This document shows positions 1 through 8,116 of a stretch of DNA of 31,018 bases, in pieces. The first letter of the stretch is position 1, and every line of letters begins with the position of its first letter. This DNA comes from a bacterium (GTDB lineage Bacteria; SZUA-182; DTGQ01): the NCBI GenBank assembly GCA_023512255.1, contig JAILZY010000039.1, forward strand, positions 1-31,018, read 5' to 3'. Position numbers and translations under genes: made by a program. Below the pieces are notes generated by a model that saw only the letters and a program-made list of their open reading frames with translations, did no database searches and was not told the DNA's origin.

Positions 1-150
1 CTGGGGCTTGAGCTAAAGTTTGGTAAGGAAGGCTTACAACTTTATAATCAGATCAGCCTGATAGATTCTATTGAGCAATTAAAGAAGATCAAGGAGGCTA
101 TAAGAGCGGCCACAAGCCCAAAGGATATTGAAAAACTGGCTCTAGAGTAA
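1..150 (+). CDS. C-terminal fragment of an unidentified protein (possibly Rpn/PD-(D/E)XK-family)
   Basis: The first frame is open from the window edge to a TAA at 148-150 and encodes 49 residues; the start lies outside the window. The fragment opens LGLELKFGKEGLQLY and continues as a charged, helical tail (IEQLKKIKEAIRAA, then SPKDIEKL). This pattern resembles the C-terminal tails of 'cytosolic protein'/Rpn-family PD-(D/E)XK nucleases, where a KFG-EGL stretch precedes an 'I..L..L..I..AI..A' helix. That assignment is from memory of the family and is weak because the catalytic part is absent. The gene is co-oriented with the glycosyltransferases but separated by about 245 bp of repeat-bearing DNA, so it probably marks the left border of the polysaccharide locus. 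Confidence 0.45.
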   Translation: MGLELKFGKEGLQLYNQISLIDSIEQLKKIKEAIRAATSPKDIEKLALE

Positions 151-166
151 AAACTGGCTCTGAACT
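131..166. repeat. Imperfect 18-bp tandem duplication over a stop codon
   Basis: Two adjacent 18-bp units (131-148 and 149-166) share AAAAACTGGCTCT and differ at only a few bases in the last five or six. The duplication spans the stop codon of the first gene. It is one of several short tandem duplications in this window. Confidence 0.7.
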
Positions 167-210
167 AATTGATTAACCAATGACTTTTATTGGCTGGCTT
201 ATAAGGAAAT

Positions 211-232
211 CGCTTTTATATAGCAGACACCA
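211..232. repeat. Divergent end of the 90-bp inverted-repeat element
   Basis: The 22 bases from CGCTTTTATATAG match, at 20 of 22 positions, the end of the element found at 20762-20851 and 28868-28956 (CGCTCTTATATATCAGACAC in the other copies). Similarity stops after about position 232 and no second end or flanking duplication was found, so this is probably a truncated or decayed copy. The spacer 151-394 otherwise shows only this element and the two tandem duplications. Confidence 0.5.
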
Positions 233-320
233 GATAGGGGAGAAACCCCGTAAGAAAGAGATATAGATATTTGGAATATCTTCTGACTTCATGAAAGTTT
301 CTTTTTGTTGTTATTCTGGT

Positions 321-358
321 AAGCATGGCATCTAATAATAAGCATGGCATCTAATAAT
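321..358. repeat. Perfect 19-bp tandem duplication
   Basis: AAGCATGGCATCTAATAAT occurs twice head to tail (321-339 and 340-358), immediately upstream of the first glycosyltransferase gene. It could affect the promoter or leader, but no promoter element was recognised. Confidence 0.9.
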
Positions 359-394
359 AAAATAAAGAGCGAGTCTGCTGTAAGTCCAAAATAG

Positions 395-1729
395 ATGAGC
401 CGAAAAGAATCAAATATCACACGCTTTGCCATGCCTTTTGCCGCCCATTTAGAGCCGCAAGGAGCATCTCTTGCCTTGTTGTATCCAGTACCATCATCAA
501 CATATTCACCACCATACGCTTCTTCTCCCAGTGAATCTTTAAATACCCAGGAGGCAGCCCTATCACCCTTGCCTCAGCTTAAGATTCTTCACATTACCTC
601 GGCCACCCATGATATGAGCAAGAAAAATCTAAACTCATATCAGAGGGTACATTTTTTCAGCAGAAATGCTCAGCTAACCATTTTGGCTAAAAAGGGAGCG
701 GATTTTTCAGTCTCAGCCCAAGAAGGGACCCCGATCATCACGGCTCCGCTCGGCGGGAAATTAGGCCTGATCATCTTTTCTCTCTTCTGGCTACCCACTG
801 TGGGGAGAAAGCAGAAATTTGATCTAGTGATTACTGAGCCGTCACTTGTTGCCATAGGTGGCTTTTGGGCTAAACTGACAGCTCGGATGAGGTGGGCGGT
901 AGATATCTGGGACATTCCCATAAGGTGCCACTCAGAGTCAGCCATAATGAAAGCCAAGTCATGGCTCACCAGAAAGGTTTTCAAATTCCTGTATCGCTTT
1001 GCCGACCTTTTTATCATCTCGATTCTGCCAAACTTTGAATTGAAGGAGTTTGATCTCCCCCCAGAGAAAATGCTAACTCTCAAGAATGCTATCTGGCTAG
1101 AGGAAATCAGCGAGTCGGCGGCCACAGAAAGGTTTGAAAAGGTAACCATAGAACGCAAGCCCTTTGATATCCTGTGCATGCGGAGCCGCTATACGGCTGA
1201 TATGGGGCTTGATATCCTGGCTCAGGCTTTCCTGTCTCTGAGTGAAGAACTCGAAGGGATCTGCTTGACCATTGTGGGCATCATTCCCCAGGAGATCAGG
1301 CACCAGGTAGCTGATTTAGAGGGGATGATAAACGTCAGATTGTGTGGATTTGTTGATCATGACCGGCTTCTGGACACTATCCGGGCAGCATCGGTCTGTG
1401 TTATCCCTTTTAGAGATGTAGCCGACCTTTCTCAGACCTATCCTATCAAGGTCCTAGAATACCTTGCTTTGGGCAAGCCGGTGATTGCCTCCCGGATAGC
1501 AGGCCTTAGCGCCATGATTGAGGATGGCCGAACCGGCCTGCTTTTTCGCCCCGGAGACTGGCAGGATCTGGCTGACAAGATTCGCAAGTTGTACCATAAT
1601 CACCAGCTTCGAGCCGCCCTCTCAGCCAATGCCTTAGCCTCAAGGGGTGAGTTTGACTGTGTGGCCAAAAATAGGGTTATTCTAGACAGACTGTATCAGA
1701 TAACCGGTTGGAAAAACTTGAACAATTAG
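395..1729 (+). CDS. GT4-type glycosyltransferase
   Basis: This is a predicted cytoplasmic glycosyltransferase that transfers a sugar from an activated nucleotide donor during exopolysaccharide repeat-unit assembly. The 444-residue frame has a Rossmann-like N-terminal half starting near residue 61 (KILHITSA). Its C-terminal GT-B domain carries the typical donor-binding stretch YPIKVLEYLALGKPVIAS, then DGRTGLLF and PGDWQDLADKI. The first ~58 residues are Ser/Pro-rich and unlike a GT start. The ATG at 395 has no clear ribosome-binding site. A TTG at 569 (residue 59) lies 14 bp after AGGAGG (549-554) and would give LPQLKILHITSA as the N terminus, so the true protein may be about 386 residues. The next gene starts 6 bp downstream, implying co-transcription. 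Donor and acceptor cannot be predicted. Confidence 0.85.
   Translation: MSRKESNITRFAMPFAAHLEPQGASLALLYPVPSSTYSPPYASSPSESLNTQEAALSPLPQLKILHITSATHDMSKKNLNSYQRVHFFSRNAQLTILAKKGADFSVSAQEGTPIITAPLGGKLGLIIFSLFWLPTVGRKQKFDLVITEPSLVAIGGFWAKLTARMRWAVDIWDIPIRCHSESAIMKAKSWLTRKVFKFLYRFADLFIISILPNFELKEFDLPPEKMLTLKNAIWLEEISESAATERFEKVTIERKPFDILCMRSRYTADMGLDILAQAFLSLSEELEGICLTIVGIIPQEIRHQVADLEGMINVRLCGFVDHDRLLDTIRAASVCVIPFRDVADLSQTYPIKVLEYLALGKPVIASRIAGLSAMIEDGRTGLLFRPGDWQDLADKIRKLYHNHQLRAALSANALASRGEFDCVAKNRVILDRLYQITGWKNLNN
549..571 (+). promoter_or_regulatory. Candidate internal ribosome-binding site and TTG start
   Basis: AGGAGG at 549-554 precedes an in-frame TTG at 569-571, just where similarity to GT4 enzymes begins. 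The 14-bp spacing is long, so this is an alternative to the ATG at 395, not a firm call. Confidence 0.35.
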
Positions 1730-1735
1730 GGTAGC

Positions 1736-2902
1736 GTGATGAAAAAAGTTGTTTTATTGCAAAAGTATATATCTCCCTACCGGATACCGCTCTTTAACGG
1801 CCTGGCAGAACATCCAGAGATTGATTTTACCCTGGTTCACTACGGTAACCTAGAAAAGAGGAGAAAATGGACCAAATATCCAACCAAAAAATTCTCTGAG
1901 TTCCAAACCAAACGCATAAGCATCAAGCTCAATTATACCCAGAATATAAATTTACCCCTATCCCTAATCTCTGACTTTGCTCGACTTCGGCCCGAAGTCA
2001 TTATTTGCGCCCCTGACACCGGAGGGGTTTCAGCTTACCTTTACACCAAAAAAACACCAGGCAGTAGCTACATTATCTGGAGCGAGGCTACCCATATCAC
2101 CGAACAGGTAAGAAAGATTGGCTTTTTAAAGAAATGCCTCAGAAGTGTTATCTACCGCGGCTCAAGCAGGTTTATTGTACCTGGCCAGATGGCAGCAGAC
2201 TATATCCGTGAATATGTACCCTCGGCCAATATTTTCTATGCTAACAATTGTCTGAACGAGGACGACTTTAAAATTTCTGAAGACTACCTGCGCCAAAAAT
2301 GGGCTAAGAGAAGACTTACTCTCACCTTCAGCGGATCGCTGATCAAGGATAAAGGAATTACCTTTCTGCTTGAGGCATTCAAGGGATTGATGAAAGAAAA
2401 ACCCTATTTGAAGGAAAACTGCCTCCTGAGGATCCTAGGGACAGGGCCTCTTGATCTGTCAGCCTATCAGGATGAAAATATTCTCTTTGAGGGATTCTGT
2501 GAGGGGGAAAAATATTACAACTTCATGAAAGAAAGCCATATATTCATCTTGCCATCTTTGCGCGACTGCAATCCGCTGACAGTCATCGAAGCGCTTTTTG
2601 CCGGAAATATCTTGATCGTTTCCTCTCGGGTAGGCAACTATCCTGAAGCCGTAAGAGACAACGGACTAATCATCCAATCCATCTCCAAAGCCGAGATTGG
2701 CCGGGCGATTGATTCCATCCTGGCTTTGCCGCGAGAGCGGTTGGTTGATATGGCGCTGAATTCTCTGGCCGTATCCAGTACCTTTACGGTAGAAAAGAGC
2801 CTTGAAGGTTTTATCTCCGCCATTTTCAATGATGAAAGAGAGGCTTCAGCCCCCAAGAGAGTATCTTTGGCAGATGAGCTATGCAGCCCCTGTGCTTGGT
2901 AA
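1736..2902 (+). CDS. GT4-type glycosyltransferase
   Basis: This is a second predicted cytoplasmic glycosyltransferase of the GT-B/GT4 type. The 388-residue product begins MKKVVLLQKYISPYRIPLF, a typical first strand and loop. The C-terminal half contains TFSGSLIKDKGITFLLEAF and the donor-site region PSLRDCNPLTVIEALFAGN, with the conserved Glu of the family, followed by VGNYPEAV. The coordinates start at a GTG (1736); the ATG at 1739, one codon later, is equally possible, and both have only a weak ribosome-binding site (TAGGG). The C terminus ends in a short unconserved tail (DELCSPCAW). It follows the preceding glycosyltransferase by 6 bp, so the two likely add successive sugars to the same lipid-linked repeat unit. 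Confidence 0.86.
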   Translation: MMKKVVLLQKYISPYRIPLFNGLAEHPEIDFTLVHYGNLEKRRKWTKYPTKKFSEFQTKRISIKLNYTQNINLPLSLISDFARLRPEVIICAPDTGGVSAYLYTKKTPGSSYIIWSEATHITEQVRKIGFLKKCLRSVIYRGSSRFIVPGQMAADYIREYVPSANIFYANNCLNEDDFKISEDYLRQKWAKRRLTLTFSGSLIKDKGITFLLEAFKGLMKEKPYLKENCLLRILGTGPLDLSAYQDENILFEGFCEGEKYYNFMKESHIFILPSLRDCNPLTVIEALFAGNILIVSSRVGNYPEAVRDNGLIIQSISKAEIGRAIDSILALPRERLVDMALNSLAVSSTFTVEKSLEGFISAIFNDEREASAPKRVSLADELCSPCAW

Positions 2903-2984
2903 GCTGTGAATTTACTCTAGCAAAACCCCTAACACAACACTATGCTAATAGCAACATGCAATCCCCCTGTTTTCGGTGAGAGTT

Positions 2985-4163
2985 ATGAATTTAAATTTGC
3001 CAACACATAATGGTCGTCCCCCAATTCTATTCATTGGCCCCTATCCGCCGCCATATTCTGGCCCTGAGTTAGGAACAAAACTCTTTTTGGAGTCTGAGCT
3101 AAAGGATATTTTCAACCTTCATTTCATCAAAACTAACTTCAGAAAGAGCAATGTAAATAAAGGCCGCCTCGATGGCCAGATGGTCAAGGCTTTCTTTGTC
3201 TTCTTCGGAAGACTCATAAGCTCACTGATCCGCTATCGCCCTGAGCTCGTTTACTATCCGATAACCCCAACCCAGATCGGCTGGGTCGGCAGAGACATCT
3301 GGTGTCTGCTGATCTCAAGGCTATTTGGCAGCAAAACGGTTATTCACTTGCGGGGAGGGCATCTGAACCTCAATTTCCAGACATTTCATCCTCTGGTTAA
3401 ACACCTGGTGAAATATGCGTGCAGCTCTGTGTCAATGGCTCTTGTCCAGGCTGAGTGTCTTAGAGATCAGTTCTCAGGGTTAGTTCCCAATGAGAGGGTC
3501 AAGGTGCTGTATAATGCGATAGATACCGCAGAATATATCAATAACACTCCCTACATTTATGACCATCATAAGATCCTGTTCATGGGACATTTGACTCAGG
3601 CGAAGGGGTATTGTGATGCAGTAAGGGCTATACCAATTGTGGCCAAACATACGCCAAACATTCAATTTTATTTTGCAGGCACCCTGAGAAGAGGCGAGCG
3701 GGGTGTTTTTTTTAACCAGACAAATGGTCAGCCCCTGACCTACGAGGATCCCGTAAAGGTCCACCAGGAGATCTCATCAGGCTGCTTCGCCCGCAATTAT
3801 CGCTATCTGGGTATTGTCACGGGACAGGAGAAAATAAAACTCCTGAAAGAGAGCAATATCTTTATCCTGCCCTCATATTCAGAAGGCTTCTCCAGGGCTG
3901 TACTCGAGGCTATGGCTATGGGAAAGCCGATCATCTGCACTCCTGTTGGTGCACTGCGGGAAATTTTAAAAGATGGAGAAAATGGATTTTTGATCCCCCC
4001 AGGCGACTTTCGTCAACTGGCCCGCAGAATTATTCAACTTCTTGAAGACCCTGAACTGCGAAATCGGATGGCTCAAAAAAATATTGACCATGTAAGAAGG
4101 CGCTTTACCGCGGAAAAGATATCTGCTCGGTTGGCTGACTATTTTCACGAGGTACTAACATGA
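2985..4163 (+). CDS. GT4-type glycosyltransferase
   Basis: This is the third GT-B/GT4 glycosyltransferase in a row, about 392 residues. The N-terminal domain opens PPILFIGPYPPPYSG, with the glycine/proline-rich first loop seen in many GT4 enzymes. The C-terminal domain has ILFMGHLTQAKGYCDAV and then PSYSEGFSRAVLEAMAMGKP, the classic EGF-x(4)-EA donor-binding signature, followed by the PVGALREIL and GENGFLIPPGD loops. ATG 2985 is preceded by GGTGAG (2975-2980); a GTG at 2976 would add three residues but lacks a site of its own. The stop overlaps the start of the acyltransferase gene by 4 bp (ATGA), showing translational coupling and a likely shared job in decorating the same glycan. Confidence 0.88.
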   Translation: MNLNLPTHNGRPPILFIGPYPPPYSGPELGTKLFLESELKDIFNLHFIKTNFRKSNVNKGRLDGQMVKAFFVFFGRLISSLIRYRPELVYYPITPTQIGWVGRDIWCLLISRLFGSKTVIHLRGGHLNLNFQTFHPLVKHLVKYACSSVSMALVQAECLRDQFSGLVPNERVKVLYNAIDTAEYINNTPYIYDHHKILFMGHLTQAKGYCDAVRAIPIVAKHTPNIQFYFAGTLRRGERGVFFNQTNGQPLTYEDPVKVHQEISSGCFARNYRYLGIVTGQEKIKLLKESNIFILPSYSEGFSRAVLEAMAMGKPIICTPVGALREILKDGENGFLIPPGDFRQLARRIIQLLEDPELRNRMAQKNIDHVRRRFTAEKISARLADYFHEVLT

Positions 4164-4645
4164 ATCTATTCAGCTTTCTTTTGAGAAGGAGTGTTCATTA
4201 TTTTGGCAACCTTATTCGCTGGCTGCATATAACTTACCTAAGATGTATGGGGGTTAAAATTGGTCGGGGGTGCATGATCAGCCTCAGGGCTAAGATCGAC
4301 ATCAGAAGGGGAAAAATCACTATTGGTAACTACTGCACCATAACCTATGGGTGTGTGATTCTGTCCCATGATCGCTCGGCCATGCACATTAATCCCCTCG
4401 ACAGCGGCGAGGGTGAGGTGGTCATTAAGGATAATGTGTATATTGGGGTTAACTCAGTTGTTCTTCGGAACGTAACCATTGGGGAAAATAGTGTCATTGG
4501 GGCAGGATCTGTGGTAACTAGGGATATACCGCCAAATTCGGTCGCAGTTGGCAATCCAGCCCGGGTAGTCAAAAAGATCGAACGCTTTGAACATCCGCAA
4601 CCTGATAATCTTGCTGTCGAACTTGCGGCCCGGAGTACGGGGTAA
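4160..4645 (+). CDS. Left-handed beta-helix (hexapeptide) acyltransferase
   Basis: The 161-residue protein is made of hexapeptide repeats (VKIGRG, ITIGNY, VVIKDNVYIG, VTIGEN, SVIGAG) forming a left-handed beta-helix. The family transfers acetyl or similar groups from acyl-CoA to a sugar. The loop ILSHDRS holds the likely catalytic His70, and the C-terminal SVAVGNPARVV is the standard WcaF/maltose-acetyltransferase-type end. A short basic/aromatic N-terminal helix (about residues 1-30) may associate with the membrane. The start overlaps the preceding glycosyltransferase stop. It probably O- or N-acetylates the exopolysaccharide repeat unit; the exact sugar is unknown. The first hairpin cassette begins at its stop codon. 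Confidence 0.88.
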   Translation: MNLFSFLLRRSVHYFGNLIRWLHITYLRCMGVKIGRGCMISLRAKIDIRRGKITIGNYCTITYGCVILSHDRSAMHINPLDSGEGEVVIKDNVYIGVNSVVLRNVTIGENSVIGAGSVVTRDIPPNSVAVGNPARVVKKIERFEHPQPDNLAVELAARSTG

Positions 4646-4767
4646 GGGGAAAACCCTTTTGAAAAAGGGTTTTCCCCTTGTACCCCTTTCCTAAAACTTT
4701 AACATATATATTAAAGTTTTAGGAGGATGGCTTGGAAGGAACACTTTTGCAAAAGGGTTCCTTCCAA
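4644..4767. repeat. Three-hairpin intergenic cassette, copy 1
   Basis: Three consecutive inverted repeats fill this spacer. The first (4644-4679) is nearly a perfect palindrome: AAGGGGAAAACCCTTTT and its complement around two bases. The second (4690-4723) pairs CCTAAAACTTTAA with TTAAAGTTTTAGG across 8 bases. The third (4732-4767) pairs TTGGAAGGAAC with GTTCCTTCCAA around a palindromic core, with one mismatch. The same first and third hairpins, in the same order, recur at 12859-13025. It may act as a terminator or mRNA-stability element, or be a mobile repeat; there is no long T-tract. Confidence 0.85.
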
Positions 4768-4802
4768 AAAATGGGACCATTAAGGATAAGGAGTGCCTAA
4801 CC

Positions 4803-6149
4803 ATGATCGCCGCCGTGGCCATGACTGTCAGCCTGATTGTCTTGTCTATCCTGGCCTTTAGCCCTCAGGTCGGGCTGCTTTTGATGCTCATTCTAAAACC
4901 AGTCATTGATGTTACCTGGTCAAACACCCTATTTGGCCATAATGCTCTTGAACTCGTCGGCACAGGACTCCCTGTAGTCATTCTCTTTCGTCTTCTGGTT
5001 ACTAAAGATCGTAGCCTGAAGGAAACGCCGCTAATCTTTATCTGGATAATTTACCTTTTCAATAACCTGCTCAGCCTGGCCATGATTGGAGCCTCTGGCA
5101 AGTGGATGGAATCTTTAGAGTTTTTCTTCCGCACCCTGAATGGGTTTATTGGTTTTTACATGTTTCAGGCCTACTTCAGCAGCGGGAAGGTATGGTTTCG
5201 CAGGCTCCTTATCGCCCTCCTGATAGCCGGTCTCTTTCCTATGCTCATGGGTGCCTATCAGGCGATAACGGGGAAAATATGGAGGGTCCATATGACCTGT
5301 GGCCTGATGAGAAACATCGGAATATACCATGATGCCTTTTCTTTCAGAGCTTATGGTTATATGACCCTTACGGCTATTCTCCTATATTGGTCTTACTTTA
5401 GTGAAAATAAATTTGGTCGAAAATTAGCCCTGATGTTCTATGCTGCTATTTGCTGTTTGGTTATCTTTAAGGTCTACTCCAAGGCTGGGTTTGTCATTTT
5501 CGGCTTATGGCTGATAACCTGGACGGTATTGAATAAAAAGTTCGGTTGGCTTCTGACGGCTGTAGTGGCGATCATAGCCATTAACACGGCTTCTGGAAAT
5601 CGGGTGTTTAACGATGTGATGACCACATTCTCCAAAGAAGCTGCGGCCATTGAGGGGACAGGCGAAACGAAAATGGTTTTGGCTGGCCGAACAATTGGCT
5701 GGCAAAGCCGCTGGGAGATGTGGAAAGAGCAAAATATCTTTTATAAACTTTTCGGCCTGGGGACTTTTGCCGGCGGAGCGCACAATGATTACTTGCGGGT
5801 TATTCTGAGTAGCGGCATTTTGGGCCTGACGATCTATCTTGCTCTTTTAGGCGCTATCGGCTGGAAGGTGTTGGTTAATCTGAGGCAGCAGGCTACTCCG
5901 CTGAATATTATGGCCCTGATGCTTTTTTTGATGTGGATCGTAGATACGATTGGGCTTGTGCCAGGGCTTTATCCTGCTTATCAGTGGTATGTTTGGGGTT
6001 TTGTTGGCCTAGCGCTCAGTGGGGTTAAGGGGCTTAATCATGAGCTCGGCCAAGACCTCGATTATGATCTTGAACACGGCCTTGACCATGATGAGGGACT
6101 CCCCTGTGAGGCGGAAGAATTTCCCCTTAAGGCACCGCAGATGATCTGA
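4803..6149 (+). CDS. O-antigen ligase/polymerase-like membrane protein (Wzy_C family)
   Basis: This is a polytopic inner-membrane protein of 448 residues with about ten hydrophobic segments between residues 1 and 410. The signature part is near residue 300: GRTIGWQSRWEMWKEQN, then GLGTFAGGAHNDYLRV with the HN pair and SSGILGLTIYL, as in O-antigen ligase/Wzy polymerases and the exosortase-associated ligase group. Members join undecaprenyl-linked glycans to an acceptor or polymerise them on the periplasmic side. The start has a good AAGGAG (4788-4793) 9 bp upstream. The last ~35 residues form a soluble acidic tail with repeated D-L/H-L patterns (GQDLDYDLEHGLDHDEG), which is unusual and might bind metal or a partner. 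It heads the second block of the locus. Confidence 0.82.
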   Translation: MIAAVAMTVSLIVLSILAFSPQVGLLLMLILKPVIDVTWSNTLFGHNALELVGTGLPVVILFRLLVTKDRSLKETPLIFIWIIYLFNNLLSLAMIGASGKWMESLEFFFRTLNGFIGFYMFQAYFSSGKVWFRRLLIALLIAGLFPMLMGAYQAITGKIWRVHMTCGLMRNIGIYHDAFSFRAYGYMTLTAILLYWSYFSENKFGRKLALMFYAAICCLVIFKVYSKAGFVIFGLWLITWTVLNKKFGWLLTAVVAIIAINTASGNRVFNDVMTTFSKEAAAIEGTGETKMVLAGRTIGWQSRWEMWKEQNIFYKLFGLGTFAGGAHNDYLRVILSSGILGLTIYLALLGAIGWKVLVNLRQQATPLNIMALMLFLMWIVDTIGLVPGLYPAYQWYVWGFVGLALSGVKGLNHELGQDLDYDLEHGLDHDEGLPCEAEEFPLKAPQMI

Positions 6150-6190
6150 AGTCATAAAACAACAGGGGGCAAAGTAAAGTAGTGTAGATC

Positions 6191-8116
6191 ATGGATAAGG
6201 GTAGGATCAAATTTTATATCTCCAGGCTAAAGACCGCATCCCTTCCTGAATTGATTTACCGAGCCCGACAGTTTTTTTTTGCCTGGCAGGTAAAAGCCCT
6301 CTTGAAAAGGGCTGAAAGTCTGCTCAATGGCATATATGCTAACCTTGAGGCTGCAGTCAGCCTCGCCTCACTAAGAGAGCTCAAGCTCCCTCTTTTCCAT
6401 CATCAGGTGAGTGAAGAGATGATTCAGCAAATTATTGAAGGCAAGCTCTTCACTCTAAATGCCGAGGCACAGAAGCTGCTGGAATATGAGCGGCGGTATT
6501 CTTCGCTATTTCTACCCCGCATTGATTCTAAGGAGATTAATTCTGAAGAGCAGACCCCTGACCTCAGAGCAGTTTGGGAGCCAGCCAGGTTGCAGCATAT
6601 CACCATACTGATCGCTTATGCCCTAACCGAGCCAGACTCACCGCTTTGTCCTGAGGCCAAGCAATTTGCCAAAGATGCAGCTTTAGCCTGGATTCGCGAC
6701 AATCCCTTACCTCTTGGGGTTCACTATCTTTCAGCCATGGAGTGTGGTCTTCGGCTCCCTGTCTTTCTGTATTGCCTAAAGGCCCTTGAGAATCTTCTGG
6801 CCCCAGCTGAGTTTCGTCTGATTCTTGAGGCCATATATCTTCATGCCTGGTGGATAGAGCGACGCCTCTCGCTCTACTCTTCGTTGGGAAATCATACCGT
6901 AGCCGAAAGCCTGGGGCTGGTTTTTGCCGGTCTGGTTTTCCAAAAGACCCCTGAGGGCCAAAAGTGGCTAAAGCGGGGTTTTCGCCTTCTTGAGCAGGAG
7001 GCATATCATCAGATCTTAAATGATGGCGGCCCGATAGAGCAATCGCTTCACTATCACCGCTTTGTGCTTGATCTTTTCTGGCTGGCAGTTGATTTTCTGG
7101 AGAGAAACACTGCCGCCTATGACTGCCGCAGGATCAGGGAACGGCTTGAGCTTGGAGAGGATTTTTGCTCCACCTTCACTGACGGTGGACGCCTAGCTGC
7201 TCCCTCCATCGGAGACAGCGACGGCGGCTTTGCCGTTGCCCCAGGGGTATTTGTGGCCTGCTCCAGGTCTCGCTTAAATCCTCAGCCAGCCACTGGCCCC
7301 TATTCCTGTAGCTCCTACTACCGGATATTTCTCGATTCTGGCTATTCGGTCATCAGATCAAAGAGCGGTGCTCTTTTGACTTTCGATCATGGCTCATTGG
7401 GCATGCCTCCCCTGTATAATCATGGACATGCCGATGCGCTGTCAATCACCTTGTCAAAGAATGGGCAGCAGCTTTTGGTTGACCCGGGAACATATCGCTA
7501 TAGCGGATTAGCCACCTGGCGCAGATATTTCAAGGGCACGCGAGCGCACAATACGGTAACCATTGATGGTCAGGATCAGGCCACTCAGGAAACCAGCTTT
7601 ATCTGGAGCAGACCGTATGAGGCCAGGCTCTTAGAGTGCCGAAAGCAGGCAGATGATCTTCTGCTGATCGCCGATCACACTGGATATTTGCGGCTTAGCG
7701 AGCCGGTGCGTCACAGGCGCTCCATTCTCTTTTTCGACCATAGCAGCTTTATCATCAAGGATGCATTCGGCGGAGGGGGCATCCATGAGTTTGAGCTCAA
7801 TTATCACCTTCACCCCAAGGCTTGGGCAAAGCAGTGGCCGGACAGGCCTGATGAGGGATGGTGGCAGATTGGTACCCCAGACGGCCAAAGCATCTTGATC
7901 AGGCTTATGGGAGCAGATGATTTTCAGCTTCGTTTTGCTCAAGACTCATCTCCCCTTGGCTGGTATTCTGCCGGCTATGGGCTGAGGGAAAAAAGCAGTC
8001 TCTTGAGCTGCACCAAAAAAGGGGCTCCTGATGAGGTCTTCTTTATCACCGTGATCAGCACAGAATTGAACACGCCTGCAAGATACAAGCTAGATAGGAT
8101 GGTGGCTAACATTTGA
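6191..8116 (+). CDS. Heparinase II/III family protein
   Basis: The 641-residue enzyme has an alpha-helical N-terminal toroid (about 1-360) and a C-terminal beta-rich heparinase II/III domain. The segment MPPLYNHGHADAL (about residues 405-417), followed by LVDPGTYRY and GTRAHNTVTIDG, is the family hallmark with the Tyr and His residues used for beta-elimination on uronic acid-containing glycans. No signal peptide is evident: the N terminus is MDKGRIKFYISRLKTA. Such proteins are standard members of exosortase-linked EPS loci, often with no proven activity; trimming or editing the polymer is an inference. The uronate link fits the nearby nucleotide-sugar dehydrogenase. The next gene overlaps by 4 bp. 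Confidence 0.85.
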   Translation: MDKGRIKFYISRLKTASLPELIYRARQFFFAWQVKALLKRAESLLNGIYANLEAAVSLASLRELKLPLFHHQVSEEMIQQIIEGKLFTLNAEAQKLLEYERRYSSLFLPRIDSKEINSEEQTPDLRAVWEPARLQHITILIAYALTEPDSPLCPEAKQFAKDAALAWIRDNPLPLGVHYLSAMECGLRLPVFLYCLKALENLLAPAEFRLILEAIYLHAWWIERRLSLYSSLGNHTVAESLGLVFAGLVFQKTPEGQKWLKRGFRLLEQEAYHQILNDGGPIEQSLHYHRFVLDLFWLAVDFLERNTAAYDCRRIRERLELGEDFCSTFTDGGRLAAPSIGDSDGGFAVAPGVFVACSRSRLNPQPATGPYSCSSYYRIFLDSGYSVIRSKSGALLTFDHGSLGMPPLYNHGHADALSITLSKNGQQLLVDPGTYRYSGLATWRRYFKGTRAHNTVTIDGQDQATQETSFIWSRPYEARLLECRKQADDLLLIADHTGYLRLSEPVRHRRSILFFDHSSFIIKDAFGGGGIHEFELNYHLHPKAWAKQWPDRPDEGWWQIGTPDGQSILIRLMGADDFQLRFAQDSSPLGWYSAGYGLREKSSLLSCTKKGAPDEVFFITVISTELNTPARYKLDRMVANI

